64,000 nt of DNA from Shewanella pneumatophori. Its GTDB lineage: Bacteria; Pseudomonadota; Gammaproteobacteria; Enterobacterales; Shewanellaceae. The stretch covers positions 45,425-109,424 of the forward strand of contig NZ_JAKILB010000016.1 of the NCBI RefSeq assembly GCF_023283895.1, read 5' to 3'. The position numbers and the translations under genes are program-made. Every line of letters begins with the position of its first letter. The first letter of the stretch is position 1. Positions 16,126 through 25,440 of the stretch are shown here, piece after piece. The notes under the pieces are model-generated. The model was not told the DNA's origin, made no database searches, and worked only from the letters and a program-made list of their open reading frames with translations.

Positions 16126-18459
16126 TTACCTTTGATGCTTAGGCGTTGTGCCCCACGCATTCTTTTTAGCTGGGCGCTTACCACTTGGATTCGGCTTCCC
16201 CTGTCCAGACTTAGACTGCCCTGACTTTAATTGTCCGGGCTTGTTTGCACCAGCTTTGTTGCCATCTGATTTATTCGCGCCAGGCTTGCTTGCTCCAGAT
16301 TTACCACCAGCCTTACGATCATCAAATTGATCACCAGAGAAACGGGTAAAGGCTTTTTTGCCTTTGCCGTCATCTTTGGTGTTGAGCTTCTTCTTGTTAC
16401 GAATCGCCTCACGCTCTTGACGAGATTCTGCTGGTACTAAGCAATTTGGGCCATTACCAATCAGCTTCTCTTTGCCCATGGCTATAAGTGCTTCACGGAT
16501 CAGCGGCCAGCCCTCTGCATCATGGTAACGCAGCAGGGCTTTATGTAGCTTACGCTGACGGCCTTTCTTAGGCACTGAAACTTCTTCACTTGTATGCTTA
16601 ACATTCTTCAGTGAATTTAACTCTGTGTGGTAGATCGTAGTGGCATTTGCCATTGGCGATGGATAGAAATTTTGTACTTGATCCAGCTTAAACTTCTCGC
16701 CTTTTAACCATAACGCCAAGTTCACCATATCTTCATTGGTGGTGCCCGGATGCGCCGAGATAAAGTACGGGATCAAATACTGCTTTTTACCCGCCTCTTG
16801 TGAGTACTTATCGAACAGCTCTTTAAACTTGTCGTAAGTGCCCATGCCCGGCTTCATCATCTTGTTAAGCGGACCTTCTTCGGTATGCTCTGGGGCAATT
16901 TTTAAGTAACCGCCAACATGATGAGTTGCTAGCTCTTTAACGTAACGCGGATCTTCTGTGGCTAAGTCATAACGAACACCGGAGGCAATCAATACCTTTT
17001 TAATACCCGGTACGTCACGCGCCGCGCGGTACAGATCAATGGTCGCTTGATGATCGGTATCTAAATGGCCACAAATTGATGGGAACACACAAGATAAACG
17101 GCGACAGGTACTCTCAGCTTTCACGCTAGTACAGCCTAAGCGATACATGTTGGCAGTTGGGCCACCCAAGTCAGAAATCACTCCGGTAAAGCCCGGTACT
17201 TTGTCTTGAATGTCTTTAATTTCTTTCACGATCGAGTCTTGCGAACGACTTTGAATAATACGGCCTTCATGCTCAGTGATAGAGCAGAACGAACAACCGC
17301 CAAAGCAACCGCGCATGATATTGATCGAAGTCTTAATCATGTCGTAGGCAGGGATCTTTTCTTTGCCATAAGATGGGTGCGGTACGCGCTGATAAGCAAG
17401 ATCAAACACGCCATCCATTTCATCGGTATTTAGCGGCCACGCAGGTGGGTTAACCCAAATCGCACGTTCAGCATGCTTTTGAAACAGCGCACGAGCGCAG
17501 CCAGGATTTTGCTCTTGATGCAAAATACGTGATGCATGAGCATAAAGATATTTGTCTTCAGACACCTTTTCATAGCTAGGCAACAAGACATAGGTTTTTT
17601 CCCATGGTTTTGGTCTAGCTGGCTGGACGCTAATGGCCTTTGGCGCATCATTATCAAAAATCTTTTCATCCGTAGGCCCTGACAGGTTTTTACAACCCAC
17701 GTCATCAGCGCCATACGGGTTTGGAATTGGGTCGATCTTATGTAGTTGATCGATCTTACGCGAGTCCATGCCCTTCCATTCAGGCAATGGTTCCTTACGA
17801 ATGACTGTGGTGCCACGAATATCGTGCAACTCAGTTACTGGCTCACCCGCGGCTAAACGATGTGACAATTCGACCAATGGGCGCTCGGCATTACCGTAAA
17901 CTAAGATGTCGGCTTTGGCGTCTAAAATCACGCTGCGGCGCACTTTATCTGACCAGTAATCGTAGTGGGCAATGCGGCGTAAGCTAGCTTCAATACCACC
18001 AATCACCACCGGCACTTGTTTAAAGGCTTCTTTACAGCGCTGGGTATAAACCGTTACCGCGCGATCTGGGCGTTTGCCACCGATATTGCCCGCAGTGTAA
18101 GCATCATCATGACGCATACGACGTTCTGCAGTATATCGGTTGATCATCGAGTCCATGTTACCGGCGGTCACACCAAAATAGAGGTTAGGCTTACCTAACT
18201 TCATAAAGTCTTCTTTGTTTGACCAATCTGGCTGGGAAATAATCCCCACTCGGAAGCCTTGAGCTTCGAGCATGCGGCCAATCACCGCCATACCAAAACT
18301 TGGGTGATCCACGTATGCATCACCGGTGACGATAATGATGTCACAACTATCCCAGCCTAACTTAGCCATCTCTTTACGCGACATAGGCAAGAAAGGCGCT
18401 GGACGCGTGAGCTCAGGGCGATACTTTGGAAAGGTAAATAACGTGGATTCTACTTGCAT
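16126..18459 (-). CDS. ygiQ: YgiQ-family radical SAM protein
   Basis: 777 aa. The N-terminal B12-binding-like region (DIIIVTGDAYVDHPSFG) is typical of UPF0313/YgiQ. The radical SAM cluster motif CX3CX2C is Cys385-FGG-Cys389-SF-Cys392, expected to hold a 4Fe-4S cluster and cleave SAM. A conserved DUF3362-like C-terminal region follows (LKGEKFKLDQVQNFYPSPMA). The last ~75 residues are a low-complexity Gly/Lys/Ser/Pro/Asn tail with GANK and GQxKSG repeats, probably disordered and possibly nucleic-acid binding. The reaction is unknown for the family. Confidence 0.93.
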   Translation of the reverse strand: MQVESTLFTFPKYRPELTRPAPFLPMSRKEMAKLGWDSCDIIIVTGDAYVDHPSFGMAVIGRMLEAQGFRVGIISQPDWSNKEDFMKLGKPNLYFGVTAGNMDSMINRYTAERRMRHDDAYTAGNIGGKRPDRAVTVYTQRCKEAFKQVPVVIGGIEASLRRIAHYDYWSDKVRRSVILDAKADILVYGNAERPLVELSHRLAAGEPVTELHDIRGTTVIRKEPLPEWKGMDSRKIDQLHKIDPIPNPYGADDVGCKNLSGPTDEKIFDNDAPKAISVQPARPKPWEKTYVLLPSYEKVSEDKYLYAHASRILHQEQNPGCARALFQKHAERAIWVNPPAWPLNTDEMDGVFDLAYQRVPHPSYGKEKIPAYDMIKTSINIMRGCFGGCSFCSITEHEGRIIQSRSQDSIVKEIKDIQDKVPGFTGVISDLGGPTANMYRLGCTSVKAESTCRRLSCVFPSICGHLDTDHQATIDLYRAARDVPGIKKVLIASGVRYDLATEDPRYVKELATHHVGGYLKIAPEHTEEGPLNKMMKPGMGTYDKFKELFDKYSQEAGKKQYLIPYFISAHPGTTNEDMVNLALWLKGEKFKLDQVQNFYPSPMANATTIYHTELNSLKNVKHTSEEVSVPKKGRQRKLHKALLRYHDAEGWPLIREALIAMGKEKLIGNGPNCLVPAESRQEREAIRNKKKLNTKDDGKGKKAFTRFSGDQFDDRKAGGKSGASKPGANKSDGNKAGANKPGQLKSGQSKSGQGKPNPSGKRPAKKNAWGTTPKHQR

Positions 18460-18563
18460 GGATTAGGCAGCCTAACTGAAATACAAAAATTACGCAGATG
18501 TTGCGCCCCAGCTTGCTCGCGCATGGGGACGCGGAGTATAACAGGCTACGCCTGCAAGGTGTG

Positions 18564-18597
18564 ACTAAAAAAACATCAAATTGATGCTTTTTTTAGT
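18564..18597 (-). terminator. stem-loop terminator downstream of the MAPEG gene
   Basis: A long inverted repeat (ACTAAAAAAA-CATCAA ... TTGATG-CTTTTTTTAGT) with A/T-runs on both sides can terminate on either strand. It is 120 bp past the MAPEG stop and upstream of ygiQ. Confidence 0.7.
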
Positions 18598-18717
18598 ATA
18601 GCGGCTTATCCCATAATTTGGCTGTGGATATTACTCTAGTGGGTTTTAACGTTATTCTTAGCATGCTATATCCCTGAAATAAGCTCATTTGCTCTGGGCT
18701 ATTTAGGGCTAACAATT

Positions 18718-19116
18718 CTAAAGACTCGTCACGTAAGCAAACAAGTTCACCAGCGCTAAACCCACAATCACGCTCCAAGTTAATATCATCCCCCAAAAGC
18801 GACCTATGTGGTAACCGCCTTTGCCTTGGGTTAAACCAATGGCGTGCAGCACACGTGCAATAATCCATACACAACCAAAAGCATGCAACATGATACTGTT
18901 GCTACCGTTAAGCTCAGTGACGACCAACAGCAGCAACGCGATTGGTGCATTTTCGAGTAAATTGCCATGAACTCGCTGGGCTAAAGTCAGTGATTCGTTA
19001 CCCGCACTGCCGATGCCAATTTTATGAGTTCGCCTTAGCTTTATTACCCGATATGTAAGTAAAACAGTCAGTAACGCTGTAAGGCTGATATATAAACCTG
19101 AGATAGCAAGCGGCAT
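18718..19116 (-). CDS. MAPEG-family membrane protein (YecN-like)
   Basis: 132 aa from ATG 19116, chosen for the upstream TTGGAG; the frame extends to 19152 without a ribosome site. Four transmembrane helices and the MAPEG motif RVHGNLLENAPIALLLL (E-N-x-P) are visible, followed by HAIGLTQGKGGYHIGRFWG. MAPEG proteins are small inner-membrane enzymes or enzyme-like proteins related to microsomal glutathione transferases. The YecN branch has no defined reaction. It is monocistronic, divergent from the exporter gene at 19323. Confidence 0.88.
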   Translation of the reverse strand: MPLAISGLYISLTALLTVLLTYRVIKLRRTHKIGIGSAGNESLTLAQRVHGNLLENAPIALLLLVVTELNGSNSIMLHAFGCVWIIARVLHAIGLTQGKGGYHIGRFWGMILTWSVIVGLALVNLFAYVTSL

Positions 19117-19322
19117 CTGCACTCCAATTATTTCATCGTAAAACCCCAGCATTACAATTAACGAACATCATGTAAATAAATGGCAACTTTTTTATCTCAA
19201 ATAAGGTAAGATGCGCTCGTAAAATGATGACCGTAAAACAGTGATACCAAACAATAACTAAAAAAGATTTAACCCACTGTTTTTAAATACAAACCCTAAG
19301 TCACCAATAGCGAATTGAGATT

Positions 19323-20543
19323 GTGGATAATCAAGAGTTTTTAGAAAAGCGCCGTTTTATTATTAAACTCGGTAAAGCGCTACATAAATTTGGTACACCA
19401 GCTTACCGCTTAGAAGCCCATTTGCAGGGTGTTTCTAATGTACTGGGGATTGAAGGCTATTTTTTGATCTCGCCAACGGCGATGACTTTTGTATTGCAAC
19501 ACGATGAAGATCAAGAATACAACCACGTTGCTCGCGTTAAGCCTGGTGATCTAGACTTGGGCGCACTTGCGCGCACCGATGAATTAGTTGAACAGCTAAT
19601 GTCTGGGCAGCGCACTCTGCAAGAAGCACTTGAACGTTTAGAAGAGATTGCCAACAAGCCAAACCCTTACGGCACTAAACTCACTCTACTGGCTTTTGGC
19701 ACGTCTGCCGGTGCATTTGCCATGTTAATGGGTACCAGTTGGAACGATGTATTTTGGTCTGGCATGCTAGGCTTGATGGTTTATGGTCTGGTGTACCGCG
19801 CCGAGCGTTCCAAACGTATGGCAGAAATGCTTGAACCGCTTGCTGCAATTTTATGTGCCATTCTGGCTTATGGCATTGCGCAAATCGATCCTTCGGTGAA
19901 TATTCCTGTGATTATCCTATCTGGGATTATTATCTTTATTCCAGGCTTGGCATTGACCTTGGGGCTGGCCGAGCTGGCGGCACGAGATTTAATCTCTGGC
20001 ACTGCGAGAGTGATGGACGCCTTTATGTTGCTGTTCAAACTCTACTTTGGCGTAATTCTAGGTATGGTGATCGGCAAAACCATATTTGGTGAAGTCACTT
20101 ACATACCACCAGAATCCCTACCTAAATGGGGAATTTGGGCGGCTGTACCAATCTTATCTACTGCACTGGTCATCATCTTTAAGGCACGTTTAAAGGACTC
20201 ACCTTGGGGAATTATGGCGGGAATCGTTGCTTTTTTGTCTGCCATGTTAGGCGCAATTTACTTTGGTGAATCTATCGGCATCTTCTTTGGTGCTTTAGCG
20301 GTAGGCATTTATTCCAATTTATATGCCCGCTGGATGAAAGCCCCCGCTTCTATTGCTCTGCTACAAGGGATCGTGATCTTAGTACCTGGGAGTAAAACCT
20401 ATATCGGACTGAATACACTTATTTTAGGCGAGACCATATTTAATCAGTCGCATCTCGGCATTCAAATATTCCTAATCTTTATGTCTATTGTGGCGGGATT
20501 AATTTTTGCCAACGTTGCGGTGCCACCAAGACGCACCCTGTAA
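19323..20543 (+). CDS. ThrE-type threonine/serine exporter family protein (fused form)
   Basis: 406 aa from GTG 19323. Residues 1-~115 are the cytoplasmic ThrE/DUF1212 domain (KFGTPAYRLEAHL, YFLISPTAMTF, a signature of the family). Residues ~120-400 carry about ten hydrophobic helices, including a second half (VPILSTALVIIF ... IALLQGIVILVPGSKTYIGL) that corresponds to the separate YjjB-type subunit elsewhere. So this is the single-chain version. Family members export amino acids or dicarboxylates by proton motive force; the substrate here is not determined. Terminated by a strong hairpin at 20577. Confidence 0.85.
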   Translation: MDNQEFLEKRRFIIKLGKALHKFGTPAYRLEAHLQGVSNVLGIEGYFLISPTAMTFVLQHDEDQEYNHVARVKPGDLDLGALARTDELVEQLMSGQRTLQEALERLEEIANKPNPYGTKLTLLAFGTSAGAFAMLMGTSWNDVFWSGMLGLMVYGLVYRAERSKRMAEMLEPLAAILCAILAYGIAQIDPSVNIPVIILSGIIIFIPGLALTLGLAELAARDLISGTARVMDAFMLLFKLYFGVILGMVIGKTIFGEVTYIPPESLPKWGIWAAVPILSTALVIIFKARLKDSPWGIMAGIVAFLSAMLGAIYFGESIGIFFGALAVGIYSNLYARWMKAPASIALLQGIVILVPGSKTYIGLNTLILGETIFNQSHLGIQIFLIFMSIVAGLIFANVAVPPRRTL

Positions 20544-20576
20544 TAACCTGCAAAACTGATCACAGAAAAGAGCGCT

Positions 20577-20602
20577 TTATTGCGCTCTTTTTGTGTTTGC
20601 CA
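20577..20602 (+). terminator. terminator after the ThrE-type gene
   Basis: AAAGAGCGC / GCGCTCTTTTT, 9-bp stem with a 6-nt loop and T-run, 33 bp after the stop. Confidence 0.85.
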
Positions 20603-20714
20603 TCTGCTATTGATTAAGTAAAATCAGCGCGTTATTGCTTATCTAAACTATGCTTAACCTATGTCATACTTTTTTGCTTTTGCCAAAAAGTCATTCACAA
20701 GGGGAAACAGCAAA

Positions 20715-22346
20715 ATGCAGCGGGGTTGCGGTTTAGTTCTAGTCATTAGCTATAGCATCCATAGTGGTGCGGCTTTGGCTGAGACTACAAAACCTACAAC
20801 TCAAACCGCCGACCAACAGCAAAGCATTAAAAATATCGTGATTAAAAGTAACGATATTTTTGACCTATCAGATCCCGAAGCTTTCTTTATTCATCGCTGG
20901 GCCAATTATCTACACATCAATACCCGTGACAAGGTGATCCGCGATAAACTCAGTTTTAAAGAAGGCCAACAAGTCAGCCAGAAAGACCTTGATGAAATGC
21001 AGCGTATTTTGCGAGCTGAGCCCTATATCCGCGATGCAAAAATTACTTACTCCGAGCCTGCCCCCGATGCAGATTTGGCTGATGAAGGCCAAAACATATT
21101 AGTTGAAACTTGGGATAACTGGTCACTGCTACCAACATTTAATGCTAGCCGCAGTGGCGGTGAAAGTAAGTTTTCTATCGGAATAAAAGAGGACAATTTA
21201 TTGGGTTACGGAGTGCGAACCCGCTTTAAATACCAATCTAATGCCGACAGAACCGGTTATAAGTTTGCTATTGAATCGCCAGTAAACTTTATAGAACACG
21301 CTACCATAGCGGCCGACTTTTACGATAATAGTGACGGCCATGCTCAACATCTATACTTTGAAAAACCATTCTATACTCTCGATGGTAATCACATGTATTC
21401 AGCTGAATATTTAGATGATTTACGTATCGATACCTTAAAGCAAAACGGCCAAGATATTAATGAGTTTGAACATGGCGTTAACTACAATAATGCCCGTGTT
21501 GGCTGGCTACTTGCTAAAGATACACAGCAACTATCTCGGCTCATTGTAGGCATAACCCAAGACCGCCATGAGTTTAATCGTGTCGACGATTACCCAACTT
21601 CAGAACTGCCCCAAGACAGAGATTTTCTTTATCCATGGCTGGCCTATCAATACATCCAAGATGACTTTAAGGTACTGCAAAATATTCATCTAATTAATTA
21701 CAACGAAGATTTTAATCTAGGTTGGCAGCATTTTATTAAGCTTGGCATTGAAACACGCGATCTTAATGACGACTCCCCTATTGGATATCACATTAATTGG
21801 CAGTCAAGTCGCGGCTATCAAGCAAATGACCAACTTATCTTGTTAGCAATGGACGCCGAAGGCGTATTTGCCACCAGCCAAAAAGACTTCTATCAATTAA
21901 ATGTTGTTGCTGAGTACTTTTACCAGCTTGCGCCAAAATGGACCGCATATTCAAAGTTAAGGTTAAGTACCTCAAAAAATAACTACTTAGACAGGCCATT
22001 TGCACTCGGCGATGAAACCGGCATTCGTGGTTATCCTAACGACTACCAGTACGGCAATAATCAATGGGCTTTTACTGCAGAACTGCGCAACTATCCAAAT
22101 ATCGACCTTTATCAACTTGCAGAGCTTGGCTGGGCAGTATTTACTGATATTGGTCAAGCATTTGGCGGCAACGATAGCAATAATGCCATCTCTTCACCGA
22201 TTGGTAGTTTCGGTATTGGTGCGAGGATTTACTCTTCAAAATCCAGCTATGGTAACGTTGCTCATATTGACCTCAGCGTACCGTTTACTTCAGGGCCTGA
22301 AGTGAATAGCTGGGAGTGGCGCTTTCAGGTACGCAACCGTTTTTAG
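20715..22346 (+). CDS. Omp85-superfamily (BamA/TamA-like) outer-membrane protein
   Basis: 543 aa from ATG 20715, chosen for AAGGGG 10 bp upstream and the signal peptide that follows (ending AALA). A POTRA-like domain is visible at ~40-125 (DKLSFKEGQQVSQKDLDEMQRILRAEPYIRDAKITY). The rest is a beta-barrel with the GxRGYPND motif of Omp85 proteins near residue 435 and a C-terminal WRFQVRNRF. It is too short for BamA and has no tamB beside it. Omp85 proteins insert or translocate proteins or lipids at the outer membrane; the client of this one is unknown. Confidence 0.85.
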   Translation: MQRGCGLVLVISYSIHSGAALAETTKPTTQTADQQQSIKNIVIKSNDIFDLSDPEAFFIHRWANYLHINTRDKVIRDKLSFKEGQQVSQKDLDEMQRILRAEPYIRDAKITYSEPAPDADLADEGQNILVETWDNWSLLPTFNASRSGGESKFSIGIKEDNLLGYGVRTRFKYQSNADRTGYKFAIESPVNFIEHATIAADFYDNSDGHAQHLYFEKPFYTLDGNHMYSAEYLDDLRIDTLKQNGQDINEFEHGVNYNNARVGWLLAKDTQQLSRLIVGITQDRHEFNRVDDYPTSELPQDRDFLYPWLAYQYIQDDFKVLQNIHLINYNEDFNLGWQHFIKLGIETRDLNDDSPIGYHINWQSSRGYQANDQLILLAMDAEGVFATSQKDFYQLNVVAEYFYQLAPKWTAYSKLRLSTSKNNYLDRPFALGDETGIRGYPNDYQYGNNQWAFTAELRNYPNIDLYQLAELGWAVFTDIGQAFGGNDSNNAISSPIGSFGIGARIYSSKSSYGNVAHIDLSVPFTSGPEVNSWEWRFQVRNRF

Positions 22347-22496
22347 CTGATGACTAATACCAATGAGTATTAAGGTTTCATCACTTAGCTTGGGCTTCAC
22401 GGTTCTGAGACGAGGTGGCGAATCATCAATAGAATGCGCAACAGCGAGTATTTCCCCGCTTGATAATAAAGCAGAGAAATACTAACGAGCTAAAAA

Positions 22497-23039
22497 CTAA
22501 AACTTATAATCTAGCGTCAAATAGATTTGTTGACTGTTATCGATATCGATAGCGTTTTCACTGTAGTCCTGGGCTAAATATCGATAGCCTAAATCAGATG
22601 ATAGGTTTTCAGTCCACTTATATTGCACACCTGCTTGGCCGCCATAGACAAAGTCAGTTGAAGCACGTCCAGCGATTTTATTGTCATTCGCACCCGCGCT
22701 AACACCGACAAATAGATTCACATCTTGGTGCACAGGAATGAGATAATCATAAGAAACTAACCAGCTATACTGCTCTTGTTTGTAATCGGTATTGGCATCA
22801 GAGAACTTATCTTCCATATAGCCAAAAGTACCAGTGATCCTGTGTTGCTGCTCAATCAAAACCCCGATACGACCTTGATATGACATATCTTCAGTATCAT
22901 GGCTAATAGCACCATCGACTTTATCCATTTGGTAGCCAACACCTGCACCGGCAAAGAAATCGACTTCAACGGCTTGTACGCTGCCAACCATCAAGCCTGA
23001 ACACAATACGCTAGCTAAAATTGTTTTTGCTTTCATCAT
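22497..23039 (-). CDS. small outer-membrane beta-barrel protein (OmpX/opacity-like)
   Basis: About 180 aa from ATG 23039 (GAGG upstream; the ATG three bases on is equally possible). A signal peptide ending SVQA is followed by eight probable strands with turns rich in Asp/Asn, ending in IYLTLDYKF (terminal Phe). Size and pattern fit an eight-stranded OmpX/OmpA-barrel type protein. No periplasmic peptidoglycan-binding domain. Function unknown. No close neighbour shares its strand within 350 bp. Confidence 0.75.
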   Translation of the reverse strand: MMKAKTILASVLCSGLMVGSVQAVEVDFFAGAGVGYQMDKVDGAISHDTEDMSYQGRIGVLIEQQHRITGTFGYMEDKFSDANTDYKQEQYSWLVSYDYLIPVHQDVNLFVGVSAGANDNKIAGRASTDFVYGGQAGVQYKWTENLSSDLGYRYLAQDYSENAIDIDNSQQIYLTLDYKF

Positions 23040-23407
23040 CGACCTCACTATCAATTAAGTTTTGTCTCTTACCATGGGTAAGCGACGTTGAGGCTAGATT
23101 ACTGTTTTAAATATTTGGGAAAAACTAGCTACAAACAGTCAGTTTGTATTGAAAACCGAGACAATTAACGACGATTAACCAATATGCTGCATCGCTACAT
23201 TATGATTACATTTGGAGTTTAAATTAGTTAATAAGCCATTTATTTGCAGGATGAATTTAGCGGTGAGCAAGCAGAATAGAAGCTATGAAAGCAATGAGTA
23301 AAACTGTTGCAATTGTAATGAATTTTCAATGAAGTGGAGAAACCATAAACCTGATAACTGCACCTAAATAATAAGTGCAGTTAAATTAAAAACAACTAAC
23401 TTTCAGG
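23040..23407. other. gene-free stretch between barrel and lipoprotein genes
   Basis: No supported ORF. It holds an inverted repeat AACTGCAC/GTGCAGTT (23356-23363 and 23375-23382) just past the lipoprotein stop, without a clear T-run, which may be a weak terminator of that gene, and a CTTACC-ATG-GGTAAG repeat at 23068-23082 close to the barrel gene's start. Confidence 0.5.
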
Positions 23408-23830
23408 TTATTTGTTATCGGCAAAGGATTCGATTTTAGCTTTAATTTCATTCTTTTGCTGTTTATCTTCAAGCTTATAAATACGCTTAATTTGCGACTT
23501 AAGCATAGGTTCTTGCACTGTTGATACCGAGTCGAAACCAGCTTCTACTTTGCCCATCGTAGAAGTTATTGCTAGCCCCTGAGCAAAGTTTAAATCATTC
23601 AAACCACCATTAAGGATCAATAAATAATTTTGGTTTGGACGAACCCCCACGATGATCGAGTAGCGATCGACACTTTCCCATCCATCCATACGAAAATTAT
23701 CAATCGAGTTAACTTGCTCAAGATCCGGGAAGGTATACATTGCATCACGTTGCTTATTTGCTTCAGTTGATGCACAGCCGCTGAGCACCATAAGCAAAAT
23801 AACCAGTATGGTATTAAATAAACGCATCAT
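23408..23830 (-). CDS. small lipoprotein, DUF6491-like
   Basis: 140 aa; start ATG 23830 follows AGGAG with good spacing. The lipobox is LSGC at residues ~16-19, so the protein is lipid-anchored. The mature region (VDRYSIIVGVRPNQNYLLILNGGLNDLNFAQGLAITST ... VEAGFDSV) matches what I remember of DUF6491 proteins, short periplasmic lipoproteins with no known role. The C-terminus is a charged helix (LEDKQQKNEIKAKIESF). Confidence 0.7.
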   Translation of the reverse strand: MMRLFNTILVILLMVLSGCASTEANKQRDAMYTFPDLEQVNSIDNFRMDGWESVDRYSIIVGVRPNQNYLLILNGGLNDLNFAQGLAITSTMGKVEAGFDSVSTVQEPMLKSQIKRIYKLEDKQQKNEIKAKIESFADNK

Positions 23831-23955
23831 TTTTCTCCTAACAGTTTCACTTGAATGTAGCAGCTTCTATTCATTCCGCCAAAACAATCGCAGGATGATG
23901 GTAGCTGCAACTTTATTCAGTAAGTTATACCAGTGAACAAAACAAGCTTAAACCG

Positions 23956-24282
23956 TTAATGAGCATGCCCTTGTGAAAAGTTAATCATCATTACACCAGC
24001 TGCCACCAGCACCATGCCAACCCAGGCTGTCATATCTAAATGTTCGCGATAAAATAGAGCTGAGATTAATGTCACTGACACAATCGCTAAACCGGCCCAT
24101 AAAGCATGCACCACACCAACTGGCATGCCCTTCATTGCTTGGCCTAAAAAAATAAACGCTGTCAGATGCCCCAAAATAACCAGCGCCGCAGGTAAAGGCT
24201 TACTAAAACCGTCAGTGGCTTTTAATGCCACATGAGATAACACTTCAGCGACTACGCCCAATAAAAGAAAGATCCAGCTCAT
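23956..24282 (-). CDS. small multidrug resistance (SMR) family transporter
   Basis: 108 aa with four transmembrane helices and the SMR signature: Glu13 in AEVLSHVALK (equivalent to EmrE Glu14, the proton/substrate site), DGF loop, and VHALWAGLAIV with the conserved Trp. The position of EmrE Tyr60 is His here, which may alter substrate range. SMR proteins work as antiparallel dimers that exchange protons for cations. Its promoter is a near copy of those of frmA and gfa (see 24346-24416), so it is probably induced with the formaldehyde pathway. C-terminal GHAH could bind metal. Substrate unknown. Confidence 0.88.
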   Translation of the reverse strand: MSWIFLLLGVVAEVLSHVALKATDGFSKPLPAALVILGHLTAFIFLGQAMKGMPVGVVHALWAGLAIVSVTLISALFYREHLDMTAWVGMVLVAAGVMMINFSQGHAH

Positions 24283-24345
24283 GCTATTACCTTGTTATTT
24301 GCTCTACAACGCCATGTTTGCAAAGAGGTTTAAATCAATAATGCT

Positions 24346-24416
24346 ATTATATTCATCTGGCAAACATTGATAATCGCCATAAAATGCAAATGACTTTTAC
24401 CCTTGGGTAATAATCT
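24346..24416 (-). promoter_or_regulatory. promoter and operator of the SMR gene (formaldehyde-regulon type)
   Basis: On the minus strand: -10 TATAAT (24351-24346), 16-bp spacer, -35 TTATCA (24373-24368), and on the plus strand the inverted repeat TTAC-CCTTGG-GTAA at 24397-24410 followed by TAAT. The same elements occur at identical spacing upstream of frmA and gfa. The start codon is 63 nt beyond the -10. Confidence 0.75.
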
Positions 24417-24440
24417 TTTTCAGGCCTGAACATCGGTCAC

Positions 24441-24471
24441 AAAAAAGCTGCCTTGGTAGGCAGCTTTTTTT
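24441..24471 (-). terminator. terminator of fghA
   Basis: AAAAAAGCTGCC / GGCAGCTTTTTT, 12-bp stem with a 6-nt loop, 47 bp after the fghA stop. It separates fghA from the SMR promoter and may work in both directions. Confidence 0.88.
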
Positions 24472-24517
24472 GTCGGTATGTCAGTGAATAGCAGTGATTC
24501 ACTAATTGAAATGTAGC

Positions 24518-25357
24518 TTATTTTACTAAGTGCTCAGCATGGAAACGCAGGTGGTTTTCGATAAAGCTAGCGATAAAGTAGTAACTATGATCAAAACCTT
24601 CTTGCATATTCAGCGTTAGCGGATAACCGCTAACATTAGCTGCGGCCTCAAGTACCTCTGGCTTTAGCTGTTCAATAAGAAAATCATCAGCCTCACCTTG
24701 GTCCACCAGCGCTGGAACAAACTCCGTTGCTTGGCGCATCAATAAGCTCGCATCGTACTCAGCCCAAGTTGTCATATCACGGCCTAAATAAGCAGTGAAT
24801 GCCTTTTTACCCCAAGGGCAGTTTACAGGGTTAGTGATCGGGCTAAATGCCGATACTGATTGATATGCTTCTGGGTTACGCATAGCAATGACAAGAGCAC
24901 CATGGCCGCCCATCGAGTGACCGGCAATAGAGCGTTTATCGCTAACTGGGAACATAGATTCAATCAGCTCAGGAAGCTCATTTACCACATAGTCATACAT
25001 GCGGTAATGGCGGTTCCAAGGGGCTTGGGTGGCATTCACATAAAAGCCTGCACCTTTACCTAAATCGTAACCTGCATCGTCGGCAACATCATCACCACGC
25101 GGGCTGGTATCTGGCGCAACAATGGCTATACCTAGCTCGGCAGCCATACGCTGTGCACCGGCTTTTTGCATAAAGTTTTCATCGGTACAAGTTAAGCCTG
25201 ATAACCAATAAAGTACTGGCACTTTTTTACCGTTTGACGCTTGAGGCGGTAAATAAATGGCAAATCGCATGGCGCAATTAAGGGTTTTAGAATGATGGCT
25301 GTATTGTTTGTGCCAACCACCAAAGCTCTTATTTACACTAATATTTTCAACGGTCAT
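24518..25357 (-). CDS. fghA: S-formylglutathione hydrolase
   Basis: 279 aa, esterase-D family alpha/beta hydrolase. The nucleophile elbow is GHS148MGG; the acid lies near Asp224 (QGEADDFL) and the catalytic His in GFDHSYYF near 257. Conserved LSGLTCTDENF and TSPRGDDV are family hallmarks. It hydrolyses S-formylglutathione to formate and glutathione in the cytoplasm, the last step of glutathione-dependent formaldehyde oxidation. It follows frmA on the same strand 128 bp downstream, with a strong hairpin in between, so it may be partly uncoupled from frmA expression. Confidence 0.96.
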   Translation of the reverse strand: MTVENISVNKSFGGWHKQYSHHSKTLNCAMRFAIYLPPQASNGKKVPVLYWLSGLTCTDENFMQKAGAQRMAAELGIAIVAPDTSPRGDDVADDAGYDLGKGAGFYVNATQAPWNRHYRMYDYVVNELPELIESMFPVSDKRSIAGHSMGGHGALVIAMRNPEAYQSVSAFSPITNPVNCPWGKKAFTAYLGRDMTTWAEYDASLLMRQATEFVPALVDQGEADDFLIEQLKPEVLEAAANVSGYPLTLNMQEGFDHSYYFIASFIENHLRFHAEHLVK

Positions 25358-25440
25358 TTAATACCGACTCCTATAAATTCTTTAAACTAATTCTGTAAAG
25401 CTCAACCTTTAAAGCTTTATCTTTAAAAATTAAGCCTTTA

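Noticed and set aside
17430..17816. 128-codon minus-strand ORF in another frame
   Set aside because: Out-of-frame shadow within ygiQ.
18593..18874. 93-codon minus-strand ORF
   Set aside because: It overlaps the well-supported MAPEG gene in another frame and contains the terminator region.
23068..23082. Inverted repeat CTTACC-ATG-GGTAAG before the small barrel gene, similar to the formaldehyde operators
   Set aside because: The half-site spacing is one base shorter (TTAC-N5-GTAA), TAAT does not follow, and there is no matching TTATCA/TATAAT promoter at the right distance.
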